A stretch of DNA of 64,000 bases. It comes from Bacillus suaedaesalsae. GTDB taxonomy: Bacteria > Bacillota > Bacilli > Bacillales > SA4. Shown in pieces: positions 15,303 to 24,005 of this stretch. A program made the translations under genes and the position numbers. The notes under the pieces were generated by a model that searched no databases, was not told where the DNA came from, and saw only the letters and a program-made list of their open reading frames with translations. Within the stretch, counting starts at the first letter, position 1; each line of letters starts with the position of its first letter. The DNA is taken from the NCBI RefSeq assembly GCF_016890225.1, contig NZ_JAFELM010000013.1, positions 62,001 through 126,000 of the forward strand, given 5' to 3'.

Positions 15303-16136
15303 TTATTCTTTTACTCCACCAGAAGTTAATCCCGATACAATTTGCTTTTGGAAAACAAGAACAACGATTAATGTTGGAATTGTTACGATAGCTGTTGCTG
15401 CTGCTACCTCACCCCATAGAATCGTAAACTGTGTACGCAAGAATGAGATTGCTACTGGTACAGTATGATACGACGCATTCGAATTTAAAGTAACGGTTAA
15501 TAAAAATTCATTCCATGCAGCGATAAACGTAATGATTGCAGTCGTAAATACTCCTGGAGCTGCTAAAGGAAAAACAATCTTATACAGCGTTTGAAAACGA
15601 GTTGCACCATCGATTTTCGCTGATTCTTCTAAAGCAAGTGGAATTTGATTAAAGTGAGTCACTAATATCCACACTGCCATTGGCAATGTAATCGTAGAGT
15701 AGGGCAGGACGATTGCATAGCTATTTAATAACCCTAAATCATAAAATAGATTATAAACAGGTCCTGTAATAATCATTTGTGGAAACATTGATACAGCTAA
15801 AATTAATCCAAGCAGTACACTCTTCCCTCTGAACGTAAAACGAGAAATGGCATATGCACAAAATGTGGCGACAATGATGACATATATAGTTGTCGTAGTA
15901 GCTACAATTAAACTATTCATAATAGATCGCAATATATTTTTCTCAAATAAGATTGTTATATAATTTTGTAGTGTTGGGTTTTCTGGAATGACTTTAAAGG
16001 CACCAGCACCAAAAATTTCACCACTTGTTTTAAAGGATGTAATAAATACCCAAAAGAACGGAAACACCATTATAAATAAATACAGCACAACAATAATTCC
16101 AAAGGATATCCATAATTTATTTTTTGATGATTTCAT
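15303..16136 (-). CDS. ABC sugar permease, MalG/MdxG type
   Basis: 277 residues, six predicted spans and the EAA loop EESAKIDGATRFQTLYKIVFPLAAPG near 190, which docks with the ATPase. It begins with a short cytoplasmic tail and FFWVFITSFKTSGEIF as in MalG. It forms the inner-membrane channel with the MalF-like protein encoded 17 bp upstream. The ribosome binding site is AAAGGGGGGAG. No ATP-binding subunit is encoded nearby; Bacillus carbohydrate importers of this class commonly share MsmX, which would be elsewhere. Confidence 0.93.
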   Translation of the reverse strand: MKSSKNKLWISFGIIVVLYLFIMVFPFFWVFITSFKTSGEIFGAGAFKVIPENPTLQNYITILFEKNILRSIMNSLIVATTTTIYVIIVATFCAYAISRFTFRGKSVLLGLILAVSMFPQMIITGPVYNLFYDLGLLNSYAIVLPYSTITLPMAVWILVTHFNQIPLALEESAKIDGATRFQTLYKIVFPLAAPGVFTTAIITFIAAWNEFLLTVTLNSNASYHTVPVAISFLRTQFTILWGEVAAATAIVTIPTLIVVLVFQKQIVSGLTSGGVKE

Positions 16137-16152
16137 CGTAAATCTCCCCCCT

Positions 16153-17370
16153 TTAGCTACGATCTAGTAGGTTCGTTCCTAATAATCTGACGAATACAAT
16201 CGCGATGAACGCCACACAAACGAACATTAACATCACGACGACTGAACCATATCCAAAGTTTGTTTGCCCGAACATTGTCTTGTAGGCGTAAATAGACATC
16301 GTCTCCGTTGATCCACCCGGGCCTCCACCTGTTAATACATAAATTAAATCAAACACACGGAATGCATCTAGAGTACGGAACAATAATGCTACTAATATCG
16401 ACGTTTTTAGCAAAGGTAATGTCACTCTAAAAAAGCTTTGTACCTTTGTGGCTCCGTCAATTGAAGCTGCTTCATATAAGGAACTTGGAATATTTTGCAG
16501 ACCAGCTAAAAGTAATAAGGCCATATAAGGAGTAGTTTTCCAAACATCTGCTAAAATGGTTGCCATCATTGCACCACTTGCACTCAATAATAAGTCTTGT
16601 GATTGATCGACAATTCCTATTATCTCAAAGAAGTGAGCCACTATTCCGCTGCTTCCGTCATATAAATAACTCCACATTAAGGCAGCAACTGCAGTTGGTA
16701 TTGCCCACGGCACTAATGAAGTTGTTCTGACTAATCCTTGACCGAAGATTGCTTTGTTTAAAACCATCGCGAGGCCTAAACCAAGTACTAGTTCCAATGC
16801 AACTGAAAATACAGTGAATATTACTGTGTTTACTAATGCAATTCTTATCCTCTCATCACCAAGTACAGTTTTGTATGCCTTAAGTCCAATCCAGTTCGAT
16901 GAAATAACAGAGTTGTTAAAATCATCGATGAGTAAAGGTAGATTTTCTTCATGTGTAAGTGTATAGGTACTTGCTAATTTTTCATAAAGAGCTTTTGAAT
17001 CTTTGTATAGCTTATTAATATCTTCTTTCTCTTCCTCAGAGATGGTAATAACACCGTTTTGTTCTTTATAATTTGCTGCAACATTATTTACTTGTTCTAT
17101 CATCTTTTGAACGTTAGCTTGGTCATCACTATCTGTTATATTTACAAGCTCTTCATCTAAGAATAGACCAACGTATAATGCTGTCTCATTAAATAAATCT
17201 GTATTAAATCGTTCATTTAAATAGAGACCAGCCTTTTGTTGGTCATTTAATCGATAATCGAAGAATGAATACGTGATAGATTGAACTACCGGCCATAATG
17301 AAAAAATTCCTATTAATAATAGTGTTGGCAGGATATATAACCAGCCTGAGAAACCCATTTTTTGTTGCAT
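16153..17370 (-). CDS. ABC sugar permease, MalF/MdxF type with extracellular insertion
   Basis: 405 residues. The first span (LYILPTLLLIGIFSLWPVVQ) is followed by about 125 hydrophilic residues rich in Glu, Asn and Lys before the second span (residues ~175-205), then the remaining spans. The EAA loop is LYEAASIDGATKVQSFFRVTLPLL near 310. Large loops after the first spans occur in MalF-like permeases and can contact the binding protein; the exact fold here is unknown. It pairs with the MalG-like protein. The start at 17370 has AAAGGAGAGG. It is separated from the binding-protein gene by two repeats and a terminator. Confidence 0.9.
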   Translation of the reverse strand: MQQKMGFSGWLYILPTLLLIGIFSLWPVVQSITYSFFDYRLNDQQKAGLYLNERFNTDLFNETALYVGLFLDEELVNITDSDDQANVQKMIEQVNNVAANYKEQNGVITISEEEKEDINKLYKDSKALYEKLASTYTLTHEENLPLLIDDFNNSVISSNWIGLKAYKTVLGDERIRIALVNTVIFTVFSVALELVLGLGLAMVLNKAIFGQGLVRTTSLVPWAIPTAVAALMWSYLYDGSSGIVAHFFEIIGIVDQSQDLLLSASGAMMATILADVWKTTPYMALLLLAGLQNIPSSLYEAASIDGATKVQSFFRVTLPLLKTSILVALLFRTLDAFRVFDLIYVLTGGGPGGSTETMSIYAYKTMFGQTNFGYGSVVVMLMFVCVAFIAIVFVRLLGTNLLDRS

Positions 17371-17430
17371 AGTTTCACCCTCTCCTTTTAAAAATTACTG
17401 AAGTATTCATAGATATTCGATTATTATTCA

Positions 17431-17662
17431 AGGCTGTTTTCGCATACTTGCTATTTTTACAAAAAAAGAATTTATTTTAGGTCCGTTGATTTCCGCTTCA
17501 GGCACACGCTTTCCGCGGGGAGGGACGTGAGCCTCCTCGGCTTCGCCTGCGGGGTCTCACGATTCCCTCTATCTCCCACAGGAGTCGAGTGCCTTCAGCT
17601 CCAATCAACTCAATGTTTTAACAGATCTATCCAAATAGCAACAATCTTTACAAAAAGAGCCT
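17431..17662. repeat. GC-rich dispersed repeat P, copy C (232 bp)
   Basis: Terminal inverted ends AGGCTGTTTT / AAAAAGAGCCT. The core has TTTCCGCGGGGAGGGACGTG and GCCTGCGGGGTCTCACG. It is almost identical to copy D at 20240 and in the same orientation. Confidence 0.88.
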
Positions 17663-17687
17663 TATTCAAAGAAGTAGTTTCGTAAGC

Positions 17688-17791
17688 GGCTCTGTTAAAC
17701 AAAAATGGTGATTTTCGTAGAAACTTTCAATTTCTGCACGTTCTACTACAGCCAACATAACTAAAAATCAACACTGTACTTTAACAGAGCC
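17688..17791. repeat. 104-bp MITE-like element with perfect 12-bp inverted ends
   Basis: GGCTCTGTTAAA at the left and TTTAACAGAGCC at the right are exact inverted repeats. The interior is AT-rich and non-coding. The ends match repeat P copy A at 3616, so it looks like an internally different member sharing the same termini. Confidence 0.75.
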
Positions 17792-17800
17792 TAATAAAAA

Positions 17801-17835
17801 GAAACTCCTTATGAACAGAAGTCATAAGGAGTTTC
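17801..17835 (-). terminator. Terminator of the sugar-binding-protein gene
   Basis: GAAACTCCTTATGA / TCATAAGGAGTTTC is a 14-bp perfect stem followed on the minus strand by TTTTTATTAG. Confidence 0.9.
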
Positions 17836-17859
17836 AAAGGGCTCATCCCTTATGGTTTT

Positions 17860-19125
17860 CTACTCCGTCTTACCTGCATCTGTAATGGCAGTTGCAGCTT
17901 CTTCTAAACCACTACCTGAGCTTAAATACTTGTGTGCTTGAACTTGGATTGTGTCAGACACTTTGTTGTACTCAGGAGAAACTGGACGTGCAATTGTTGT
18001 TGATAATGCTTTTTGGAATCCAGGGTAAGAAAGCATTTCATTTGTAGCTTTTACCTCTTCATCTTCTAATAAAGCATTGAATCCAGGTAAGTATCCACCT
18101 TGTGTAGACATGATTTTTTGTCCTTTTTCACCTGCAGCATACTGAATGAATTCCCATGCGCCATCTAGGTTTTCAGAGTTTTTGTTAACTCCTAGTAACC
18201 ATCCACCAACAGAACCACCGTTTGGAAGTGGAGCAATACCCACTTGATCAACTTTTACTGTTACGCCTTCTTCTTGAGACTTAATCATACCAAATTGATA
18301 TGGCCAGTTACGAGCAAACACAGCGTTTCCTTGAGTAAAGTTCGTAGCTGTTTCACCTTCCATAAAGTTTAAGATATCTTTAGGTGAGAATGGTGCGTTC
18401 GTAAACTTATACATTGTTTCTAAGCCTGATTTTACATCTGAATATGACTTAGAAAATTCTGTTACGTTAACTGTTAGACCTTCATATTGCTTAGACTGAT
18501 ATAAGAATCCGAATTTTGTATTAGCTTGACCTGTATACTTTTCAGCCATTGTATATAAATCATCATACGTGTATTCTCCGCTATCTAACTTAGCAGCATC
18601 TTCAGAGCTTACAATATCTTTACGATAGTATAGTAAACCTAAATCTGGGAAGAAAGGAAGTGTGTATTGCTTTCCTTTGAAATTACCAGATGCCATAGAT
18701 CCAGCATTGAATTGATCTTTCTTTAATCCAGCTTCTGCAAGTCGAGTATCAATTGGCTCTAAGAAACCAGCCCCAGCAAATTCACCAGCCCATACAACGT
18801 CCATTGAGATTACATCATAATCACTAGAACCACTGGATAGTGAGTTAAGTAATTGATCGTGCATTTGAGCAGAGTCATTTGTTAACGCTTCCCACTCTAC
18901 CTTATACTTATCTTGACTTTCGTTAAATCCATCAATTAGAGCTTGTGTTGCAGGTGTACTGTCATTTTGTGCACCAAACTTAATAACTACTTGTTCTGTA
19001 GCTGCTTTGTCAGTACCTTTATCTTCATTTTCTTTCGCATTATCTTCATTCCCACCAGCACAACCTGCCAGTAATAAAGAAGACATTAGTGTTAATGATA
19101 AAAACTTAGACTTCAAACTTTTCAT
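17860..19125 (-). CDS. Extracellular sugar-binding lipoprotein of an ABC importer
   Basis: 421 residues. A lipoprotein signal peptide ends LLLAGC (Cys22), followed by an acidic linker (GGNEDNAKENEDKGTDK) and a family-1 solute-binding fold: QALIDGFNESQDKYKVEWEALT, YDVISMDVVWAGEFAGAGFLEPID, YTLPFFPDLGLLYYRKDI, VGIAPLPNGGSVGGWLLGVNKNSENLDGAWEFI. It captures maltose-like alpha-glucosides for the permease pair downstream, to judge from the phosphorylase cluster. Ribosome binding site AAGGGGG. A cre-like site lies in the promoter region at 19157-19170, and an AraC regulator is divergent. Confidence 0.92.
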   Translation of the reverse strand: MKSLKSKFLSLTLMSSLLLAGCAGGNEDNAKENEDKGTDKAATEQVVIKFGAQNDSTPATQALIDGFNESQDKYKVEWEALTNDSAQMHDQLLNSLSSGSSDYDVISMDVVWAGEFAGAGFLEPIDTRLAEAGLKKDQFNAGSMASGNFKGKQYTLPFFPDLGLLYYRKDIVSSEDAAKLDSGEYTYDDLYTMAEKYTGQANTKFGFLYQSKQYEGLTVNVTEFSKSYSDVKSGLETMYKFTNAPFSPKDILNFMEGETATNFTQGNAVFARNWPYQFGMIKSQEEGVTVKVDQVGIAPLPNGGSVGGWLLGVNKNSENLDGAWEFIQYAAGEKGQKIMSTQGGYLPGFNALLEDEEVKATNEMLSYPGFQKALSTTIARPVSPEYNKVSDTIQVQAHKYLSSGSGLEEAATAITDAGKTE

Positions 19126-19156
19126 CGTATTACCCCCTTAGGTTTCTTAATTGAAT

Positions 19157-19170
19157 TGTAAGTGCTTACA
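19157..19170 (-). promoter_or_regulatory. cre-like CcpA site in the divergent sugar promoter region
   Basis: TGTAAGTGCTTACA has 6-bp inverted arms and differs from the cre consensus TGWAANCGNTNWCA at one position (T for C). It lies 32 bp upstream of the binding-protein ATG with an AT-rich TATAAT-like stretch just beyond, so CcpA repression by preferred sugars is inferred. Confidence 0.6.
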
Positions 19171-19240
19171 GGTTATAATTATATTAATAATATATGATTT
19201 TTATTAAAAATATACTATTTCGTTATAGGGAGAATTTCAC

Positions 19241-20014
19241 ATGCAACGACTATCGTCGATTCAACAAGAATTAATTAAACAATTTACCCAAGCCAAGCTC
19301 GAAAAAGAAGAATCCTTTTTCGTACACCCTTCCTACCAACTTGAACAGGAATTATTACATTGGGTTCGAAGCGCAGATCTAAATATGGCGAAGCAAATTC
19401 TCGATGAAATCAATAAATTAGATCGTGCTAGACTCGCATATGAACCCTTACGTTCATTAAGAAATTCGCTTATTTGTTTATGTACCCTACTTACACGTGA
19501 AACAATAAAAGCAGGTGTAGCACCTGAAACTGCCTATGATTTAAGTGATGTATTAATTCGGCATATTGAAAAGGTGCAAGATTCACAAACTCTACATCAA
19601 GTAGAATATGAAATGGTTCAATCTTTTATACAGGCAATTATCGATTATGGCCAAAAACCTTTTCAAAATGAGATCATAGATCGTGCTATAGCATATATCC
19701 ATCAAAACATTTTTCAACCATTGACTTTAGAAGGCATAGCAGAAGAAATAAAAGTAAGTCCCAGCTACCTTTCCACTTTATTTCGCGAGAGAGTTGGAGT
19801 ATCCATTAAAGAATATATAAACAGAAAGAAAATAGAAGAATCGAAGTATTTCTTGCTCCATACGGGGGCCACTCTCCTAGATATTTCTCTGTTGCTTGGC
19901 TATTGTAATCAAAGCTATTACACTACACTATTTAAGAAATATATAGGGATTACACCGAAGCAATTTAAAAGAGATAGTAGTGTTAAGAATTCGGCACTAG
20001 AAAGACTTGGCTAG
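19241..20014 (+). CDS. AraC-family regulator of the sugar cluster
   Basis: 257 residues. The N-terminal ~150 residues are an all-helical sensory region without a recognised cupin motif (PETAYDLSDVLIRHIEKVQD), as in YesN/YesS-type regulators. The C-terminal double HTH is clear: LEGIAEEIKVSPSYLSTLFRERVGVSIKEYINRKKIEESKYFL and LLDISLLLGYCNQSYYTTLFKKYIGITPKQFK. It is divergent from the binding-protein gene and presumably activates it in response to the imported disaccharide or a derived signal. Its last codons and stop lie within the start of repeat R3a. Confidence 0.9.
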   Translation: MQRLSSIQQELIKQFTQAKLEKEESFFVHPSYQLEQELLHWVRSADLNMAKQILDEINKLDRARLAYEPLRSLRNSLICLCTLLTRETIKAGVAPETAYDLSDVLIRHIEKVQDSQTLHQVEYEMVQSFIQAIIDYGQKPFQNEIIDRAIAYIHQNIFQPLTLEGIAEEIKVSPSYLSTLFRERVGVSIKEYINRKKIEESKYFLLHTGATLLDISLLLGYCNQSYYTTLFKKYIGITPKQFKRDSSVKNSALERLG

Positions 20015-20090
20015 CGCCAAGTTCTTGGACGTAGGTGATAGCTTAGTCTTTCTTATGCGATCAGAATTTTGGATATAAATTCTGATAAGC
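20005..20090. repeat. Two-hairpin dispersed repeat R3, copy a
   Basis: ACTTGGC-TAGC-GCCAAGT (perfect 7-bp stem), a linker with GGACGTAGG and CTTAGTCTTTCTTATG, then TCAGAATTT...AAATTCTGA as a second stem. Copy b at 34201 keeps both stems and the linker order. The AraC stop codon is the TAG in the first loop. Confidence 0.7.
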
Positions 20091-20102
20091 TATACAAAAA
20101 AG

Positions 20103-20131
20103 CGTGAATCAGATTGTTGTCTGAAGTCACG
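20103..20131 (+). terminator. Terminator of the araC-type gene
   Basis: CGTGAATCAGA / TCTGAAGTCACG (one mismatch pair) with a 6-nt loop and a run of T after it on the plus strand. Confidence 0.85.
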
Positions 20132-20239
20132 TTTTTTTTACATTCAGGTTGTTTTCGCATAGATTGTTGTTTTTTCGAACAAGCATTGAGATATGTCAAA
20201 TATGTCAAACCATTGTATCTCACATACTATCTTAAAATT

Positions 20240-20474
20240 AGGCTGTTTTCGCATACTTTGTTGCTATTCTTACAAAAAAAGAATTTATTTTAGGTCCGTT
20301 GATTTCCGCTTCAGGCACACGCTTTCCGCGGGGAGGGACGTGAGCCTCCTCGGCTCGCCTGCGGGGTCTCACGATTCCCTCTATCTCCCGCAGGAGTCGA
20401 GTGCCTTCCGCTCCAATCAACTCAATGTTTTAACAGAGCTATCCAAATAGCAACAATCTTTACGAAAAGAGCCT
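20240..20474. repeat. GC-rich dispersed repeat P, copy D (235 bp)
   Basis: Near-identical to copy C at 17431 over its whole length (about one short indel and scattered substitutions), same orientation, same AGGCTGTTTT / AAAAGAGCCT ends. With copy C it forms direct repeats around the binding-protein and AraC genes. A partial TGTTTTCGCATAGATTGTTG at about 20150 may be a relic end of another copy. Confidence 0.88.
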
Positions 20475-20515
20475 AAAATTAAAAGGTAATTAGATTAAGT
20501 GAATTTCAACTATCT

Positions 20516-22147
20516 TTATTCATTAAGTAAATCCACTAGTTGATCTCGTTCCTTTGTTTGAATGTTTGGGTATTCATCTAATACTTTCTTGATTAAATCT
20601 GTTTTATTGAGTTCATTAAACATCCAACTATTACCCTCTTTTAATAGTGACACATAGCCTCTGAAAGGATTTCCATTTTCAATATTTTCATGAATATATT
20701 CTAGGTTCTTTACTCTATCTTCATTATAACTTAGGTTACTATAAGGATCCTTTTCGGCATACTCATAGCCTGTAATCTCTGCTTCAAGCGCCTTATTGAT
20801 ATCAATGAAAAGAAGAGTTTCGGCTAAATAAGAATAGGAAGGAGAATGCTCAGGGTCAAGTATTACTACTTTCTCTCTATATTCAAGTGCTTTTTCATAT
20901 TCACCAAGTTCTTGGTAAATATTTGCGATATTATGATTGGCTAGATGATGATTTGGTGCTATTCGTATGACTTCAGTTAACGATTCTAATGCTTTCTCTG
21001 GCTTATTTTCTTGGTAAATTAGTTTTGGGAAAGAATCTATAATTGACTCTACTTTTCTTAGTTCCTCTAAAAATTGACTTTCATACACCTCAATTGGTGA
21101 CCCTAGCGTATCTTCAAGCGCCTCATCAAAAGAGATGTTATCTGATTTTAATAGGATGGTAGAAACTACATCAGAACCATGGTTTTCAATTATATAATTG
21201 ATCAATAAATAACTTTGTAAGTATGGTGAGAATTCAACTTGTAAGTGTTCATCCCATTCTCTGACTGCATCTAATTTTGTAAAACTAACGAATTCTACGC
21301 CCATAAATTCTTCTGAATATGTCATGGTATACTTCTTTTCAACATATGCTGCAATTCCTTCAATAAACCATATCGGCTCAACACCTCGGAGCCCGTTCTC
21401 TTTTTTATAAGATTGATACATATGATGTACGTATTCATGGATGACTGTACCCTTAATTTCGTTCAAATCAAATTCTGGATCGTGTGGGACTTCGAAATGA
21501 ATGGTCTGATTACTAGGATCATAAAATCCACCTACCTTCCCATCCCTCAACTCATCATAGTTTGAAGCGAACTTATTATAATCATTGTATAGGATAAACT
21601 TTACTGGCATTGCTTTATTTTCTGGAAAGAGAGCATCTAGGTCATTCTCATACTCTTGGATTGTCTCTAATGTTAGCTTAATAACTTCATCGGGGTTAAA
21701 GTTCTTCTCATAATAGAATGTTATGTGATCAACATTTCTCGCTTCTAGATGTTCCAAGTCATATTGTTGATTTGTTACTTTATTATAAATACTTTTGTAC
21801 CATTCTACTTTTTCACTTTTACTTAGTTGAACTGAATCTGTCCCACTTCTCACTCGTTCTGCTCCATAAATAACAAAATTAGAAAATAGAATGATAGATG
21901 CAACCATTATCAATATAATAGATGTCGTGATTGCTAATGTATTCCTCAACTTTGTTGAAAGAACATACGTAAAGGATTTACCCGAACCAATAATACCTAA
22001 CACTAATAACACTAAATTTAGTAGGATAAAAGCAGAATAAATCAAGGTAAATGTTTCTTCATTTGTATGTATACTTAATATAAAAATCATAACTGACACA
22101 AAGGGTACAACCAACAAAATGAAAACTAATGATTTAATAAAGGCCAT
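20516..22147 (-). CDS. Membrane-anchored gluzincin peptidase (MA family) with TPR repeats
   Basis: 543 residues. Three to four N-terminal hydrophobic spans (residues ~1-110) anchor an extracytoplasmic domain. It contains GTVIHEYVHHMYQ (HEYVH zinc-binding motif near 250) and WFIEGIAAYVEKKY, supplying a third Glu ligand, typical of MA-clan peptidases. C-terminal TPR-like units follow: LIYQENKPEKALESLTEVIRIAPNHHLANHNIANIYQELGEYEKALEYREKVV. The ATG at 22147 (AGGGGGAATGAC upstream) is chosen over a 22-residue upstream extension. It lies 13 bp after the SRPBCC gene in the same operon. The substrate is unknown. Confidence 0.82.
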   Translation of the reverse strand: MAFIKSLVFILLVVPFVSVMIFILSIHTNEETFTLIYSAFILLNLVLLVLGIIGSGKSFTYVLSTKLRNTLAITTSIILIMVASIILFSNFVIYGAERVRSGTDSVQLSKSEKVEWYKSIYNKVTNQQYDLEHLEARNVDHITFYYEKNFNPDEVIKLTLETIQEYENDLDALFPENKAMPVKFILYNDYNKFASNYDELRDGKVGGFYDPSNQTIHFEVPHDPEFDLNEIKGTVIHEYVHHMYQSYKKENGLRGVEPIWFIEGIAAYVEKKYTMTYSEEFMGVEFVSFTKLDAVREWDEHLQVEFSPYLQSYLLINYIIENHGSDVVSTILLKSDNISFDEALEDTLGSPIEVYESQFLEELRKVESIIDSFPKLIYQENKPEKALESLTEVIRIAPNHHLANHNIANIYQELGEYEKALEYREKVVILDPEHSPSYSYLAETLLFIDINKALEAEITGYEYAEKDPYSNLSYNEDRVKNLEYIHENIENGNPFRGYVSLLKEGNSWMFNELNKTDLIKKVLDEYPNIQTKERDQLVDLLNE

Positions 22148-22160
22148 GTCATTCCCCCTA

Positions 22161-22619
22161 TCATTTAAGTTGACCTTCAGCAATTTTCTTGAGTTCTCTT
22201 GCTCTTGTCGCAATAAATCTTTCCATATATCTCTCTAAAAACAAGTTATTGGCGATGATTCCAAGTACACCTAGGGGTGACTCAAAAACTAGTTTGTCAA
22301 TCATTAACGTTCCTTCTCTTACCTCCTTGAATTCGTGTGTATGAAAGAGTGATTTAAAGGCACCCTTTAACATTTCATCAGTAAAGGAATATGGCCTCTC
22401 CATTTGTGTCACTTTTGCTGTAAGTCTTTGTCTCACACCAAAGTGAACGGCTTCAAAGGTTACAATGTCTCCTTTTTCTAATAATGGTGAAGAATGCCTG
22501 CTCACGATTCTTTCTTTTGTATGAGCAACTGTTTGTGAGTGGACATTAATGTCTCGACATAAATCAAAGCATGTCGTAACCTTAGCCTTTATCAAAATTT
22601 CATGATAAATAGTTGGCAT
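22161..22619 (-). CDS. SRPBCC (START-like) family protein
   Basis: 152 residues of the SRPBCC cell-division-inhibitor/polyketide-cyclase-like group. It opens MPTIYHEILIKAKVTTCFDLCRDI, then has the central ERPYSFTDEMLKGAFKSLFHTHEFKEV and IDKLVFESPLGVLGIIANNLFLERYMERFIATRARELK. The fold makes a hydrophobic pocket; no catalytic role is known. The start codon overlaps the AlaX-like stop (TAATG), giving coupled translation. Confidence 0.85.
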   Translation of the reverse strand: MPTIYHEILIKAKVTTCFDLCRDINVHSQTVAHTKERIVSRHSSPLLEKGDIVTFEAVHFGVRQRLTAKVTQMERPYSFTDEMLKGAFKSLFHTHEFKEVREGTLMIDKLVFESPLGVLGIIANNLFLERYMERFIATRARELKKIAEGQLK

Positions 22620-23824
22620 TAGCTTATACCTACCACTAGAGATTTCGCCTTTTGAACTGCAAATTCAAGTAATTGTTCGTTTGAAGTGTTTCCTACTTCC
22701 CCGCCGCCTTGTGCCATCAAATCATTTCCTCCACCTTTTCCATTAATCGATGGTAAAATGTCGTTGATAAGAGTTTTCATACTCCCTGAAGTAGATTTTC
22801 CACGTGCAACAACAATTTGTTGTTTATCACTGTTTTCAGTTACGAAAATCGTTACAATACGTTCATCAAGGCCCGTCACAATTCGCGCTAACTTTTGCAG
22901 CTCCTGCATCGTTCGATTTTGTAGCACTTCCGAAACGTAACCGTCCTTTGCATTGTTTATAAGGGTCTGTGCTTCAAATTGTAGAAGTTGATCACGCAGG
23001 TCATCTATTGTTTTTTCCATTGCTTTTCCTTGATCTAATAGTCGCTTAACAGTTGCTGTCACTTCTAGCTCTGGAGCACTTAAAAGCCTCCCTACTTCAG
23101 TTACTACTTTATTTTTGTTTTTCAGCTGTTTTAATACTCGGTATCCACAAACAAACTCTACTCTTGTATTTTTCTTTTGCTTTTCCCATCCTACTATCTT
23201 AATAGCACTAACTTGTCCAGTTGCGTTTGGATGAGTACCCCCACAGCCGTTATAATCAAAATTAGGAATAATGACTAGACGGACGTCATCGGTTACAGCC
23301 AGCTTTTTTCGCAGTGGATACTGCAATGCCTCTTCCTCTGTTACCCACTTTGTTTCGATCAGGCGATTTTCAAGTATTATTTGATTTGCCAAATCTTCGA
23401 CTATGGAGGCTTGCTCCTCAGTTAGCTGCTCTGTTTGAATATCAATTGTCAATGTTTCTTGACCTAAGTGAAAGCTTACCGTTTCAAATCCGTATTGCTC
23501 GACGAAGGCTGCCGATAATATATGCTGACCTGCATGCTGCTGCATATGATCAAATCGGCGCTCCCAATCGATGACACCATCCACTTTGTTACCTTCTAAT
23601 ACTCTATCTACATAATGACGAATTTCCCCATCCACTTCTTCAACACCCAGAACTGTCACTCCATTTAATGTCCCTTTGTCATAAGGTTGTCCCCCACCAG
23701 TTGGATAAAAGGCTGTTTCTTCTAACGTAATATACAAATTACCGTTGTTGTCTTGTTCTTGTTTTACGATGTTACTTGAGAATGATCGTTGATATGCATC
23801 TTCATAATACAATTTAGTAGTCAT
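22619..23824 (-). CDS. AlaX-like alanyl-tRNA editing protein with DHHA1 domain
   Basis: 401 residues. The N-terminal half is the AlaRS-type editing domain: PTGGGQPYDKG, the zinc motif HMQQHAGQHILSAAF (HxxxH, residues ~95-110) and GCGGTHPNATGQV (CxxxH). The C-terminal half has coiled helices and a DHHA1 domain ending SINGKGGGNDLMAQGGG. Such proteins hydrolyse mischarged Ser- or Gly-tRNA(Ala) in trans. ATG at 23824 follows TTAGGAGAA. It is the first gene of a three-gene operon with SRPBCC and peptidase. Confidence 0.9.
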   Translation of the reverse strand: MTTKLYYEDAYQRSFSSNIVKQEQDNNGNLYITLEETAFYPTGGGQPYDKGTLNGVTVLGVEEVDGEIRHYVDRVLEGNKVDGVIDWERRFDHMQQHAGQHILSAAFVEQYGFETVSFHLGQETLTIDIQTEQLTEEQASIVEDLANQIILENRLIETKWVTEEEALQYPLRKKLAVTDDVRLVIIPNFDYNGCGGTHPNATGQVSAIKIVGWEKQKKNTRVEFVCGYRVLKQLKNKNKVVTEVGRLLSAPELEVTATVKRLLDQGKAMEKTIDDLRDQLLQFEAQTLINNAKDGYVSEVLQNRTMQELQKLARIVTGLDERIVTIFVTENSDKQQIVVARGKSTSGSMKTLINDILPSINGKGGGNDLMAQGGGEVGNTSNEQLLEFAVQKAKSLVVGIS

Positions 23825-24005
23825 GAATCTTATTCTCCTAACGTATATTCTTTTTTGTATGTCGTTCAACTTCATAAGTCAGTACATATTTTACTTGATT
23901 TTCCCTTTTTTTTGAACCGGGCTCAAGTTTCTTATCAAATTTTAAAGGATATTCCCAGTAAATACCTAATAAAAATACAAGTGAGAGAAATATGGGAGTG
24001 ATACG

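Larger units (their letters stand above)
17371..17859. other. 489-bp gap inside the sugar-transport cluster, filled by repeats
   Basis: Holds repeat P copy C (17431-17662), a 104-bp element with perfect 12-bp ends (17688-17791) and the binding-protein terminator (17801-17835). There is no coding frame. It physically splits binding protein from permeases, so the permease genes need read-through or a promoter in this gap. Confidence 0.8.
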
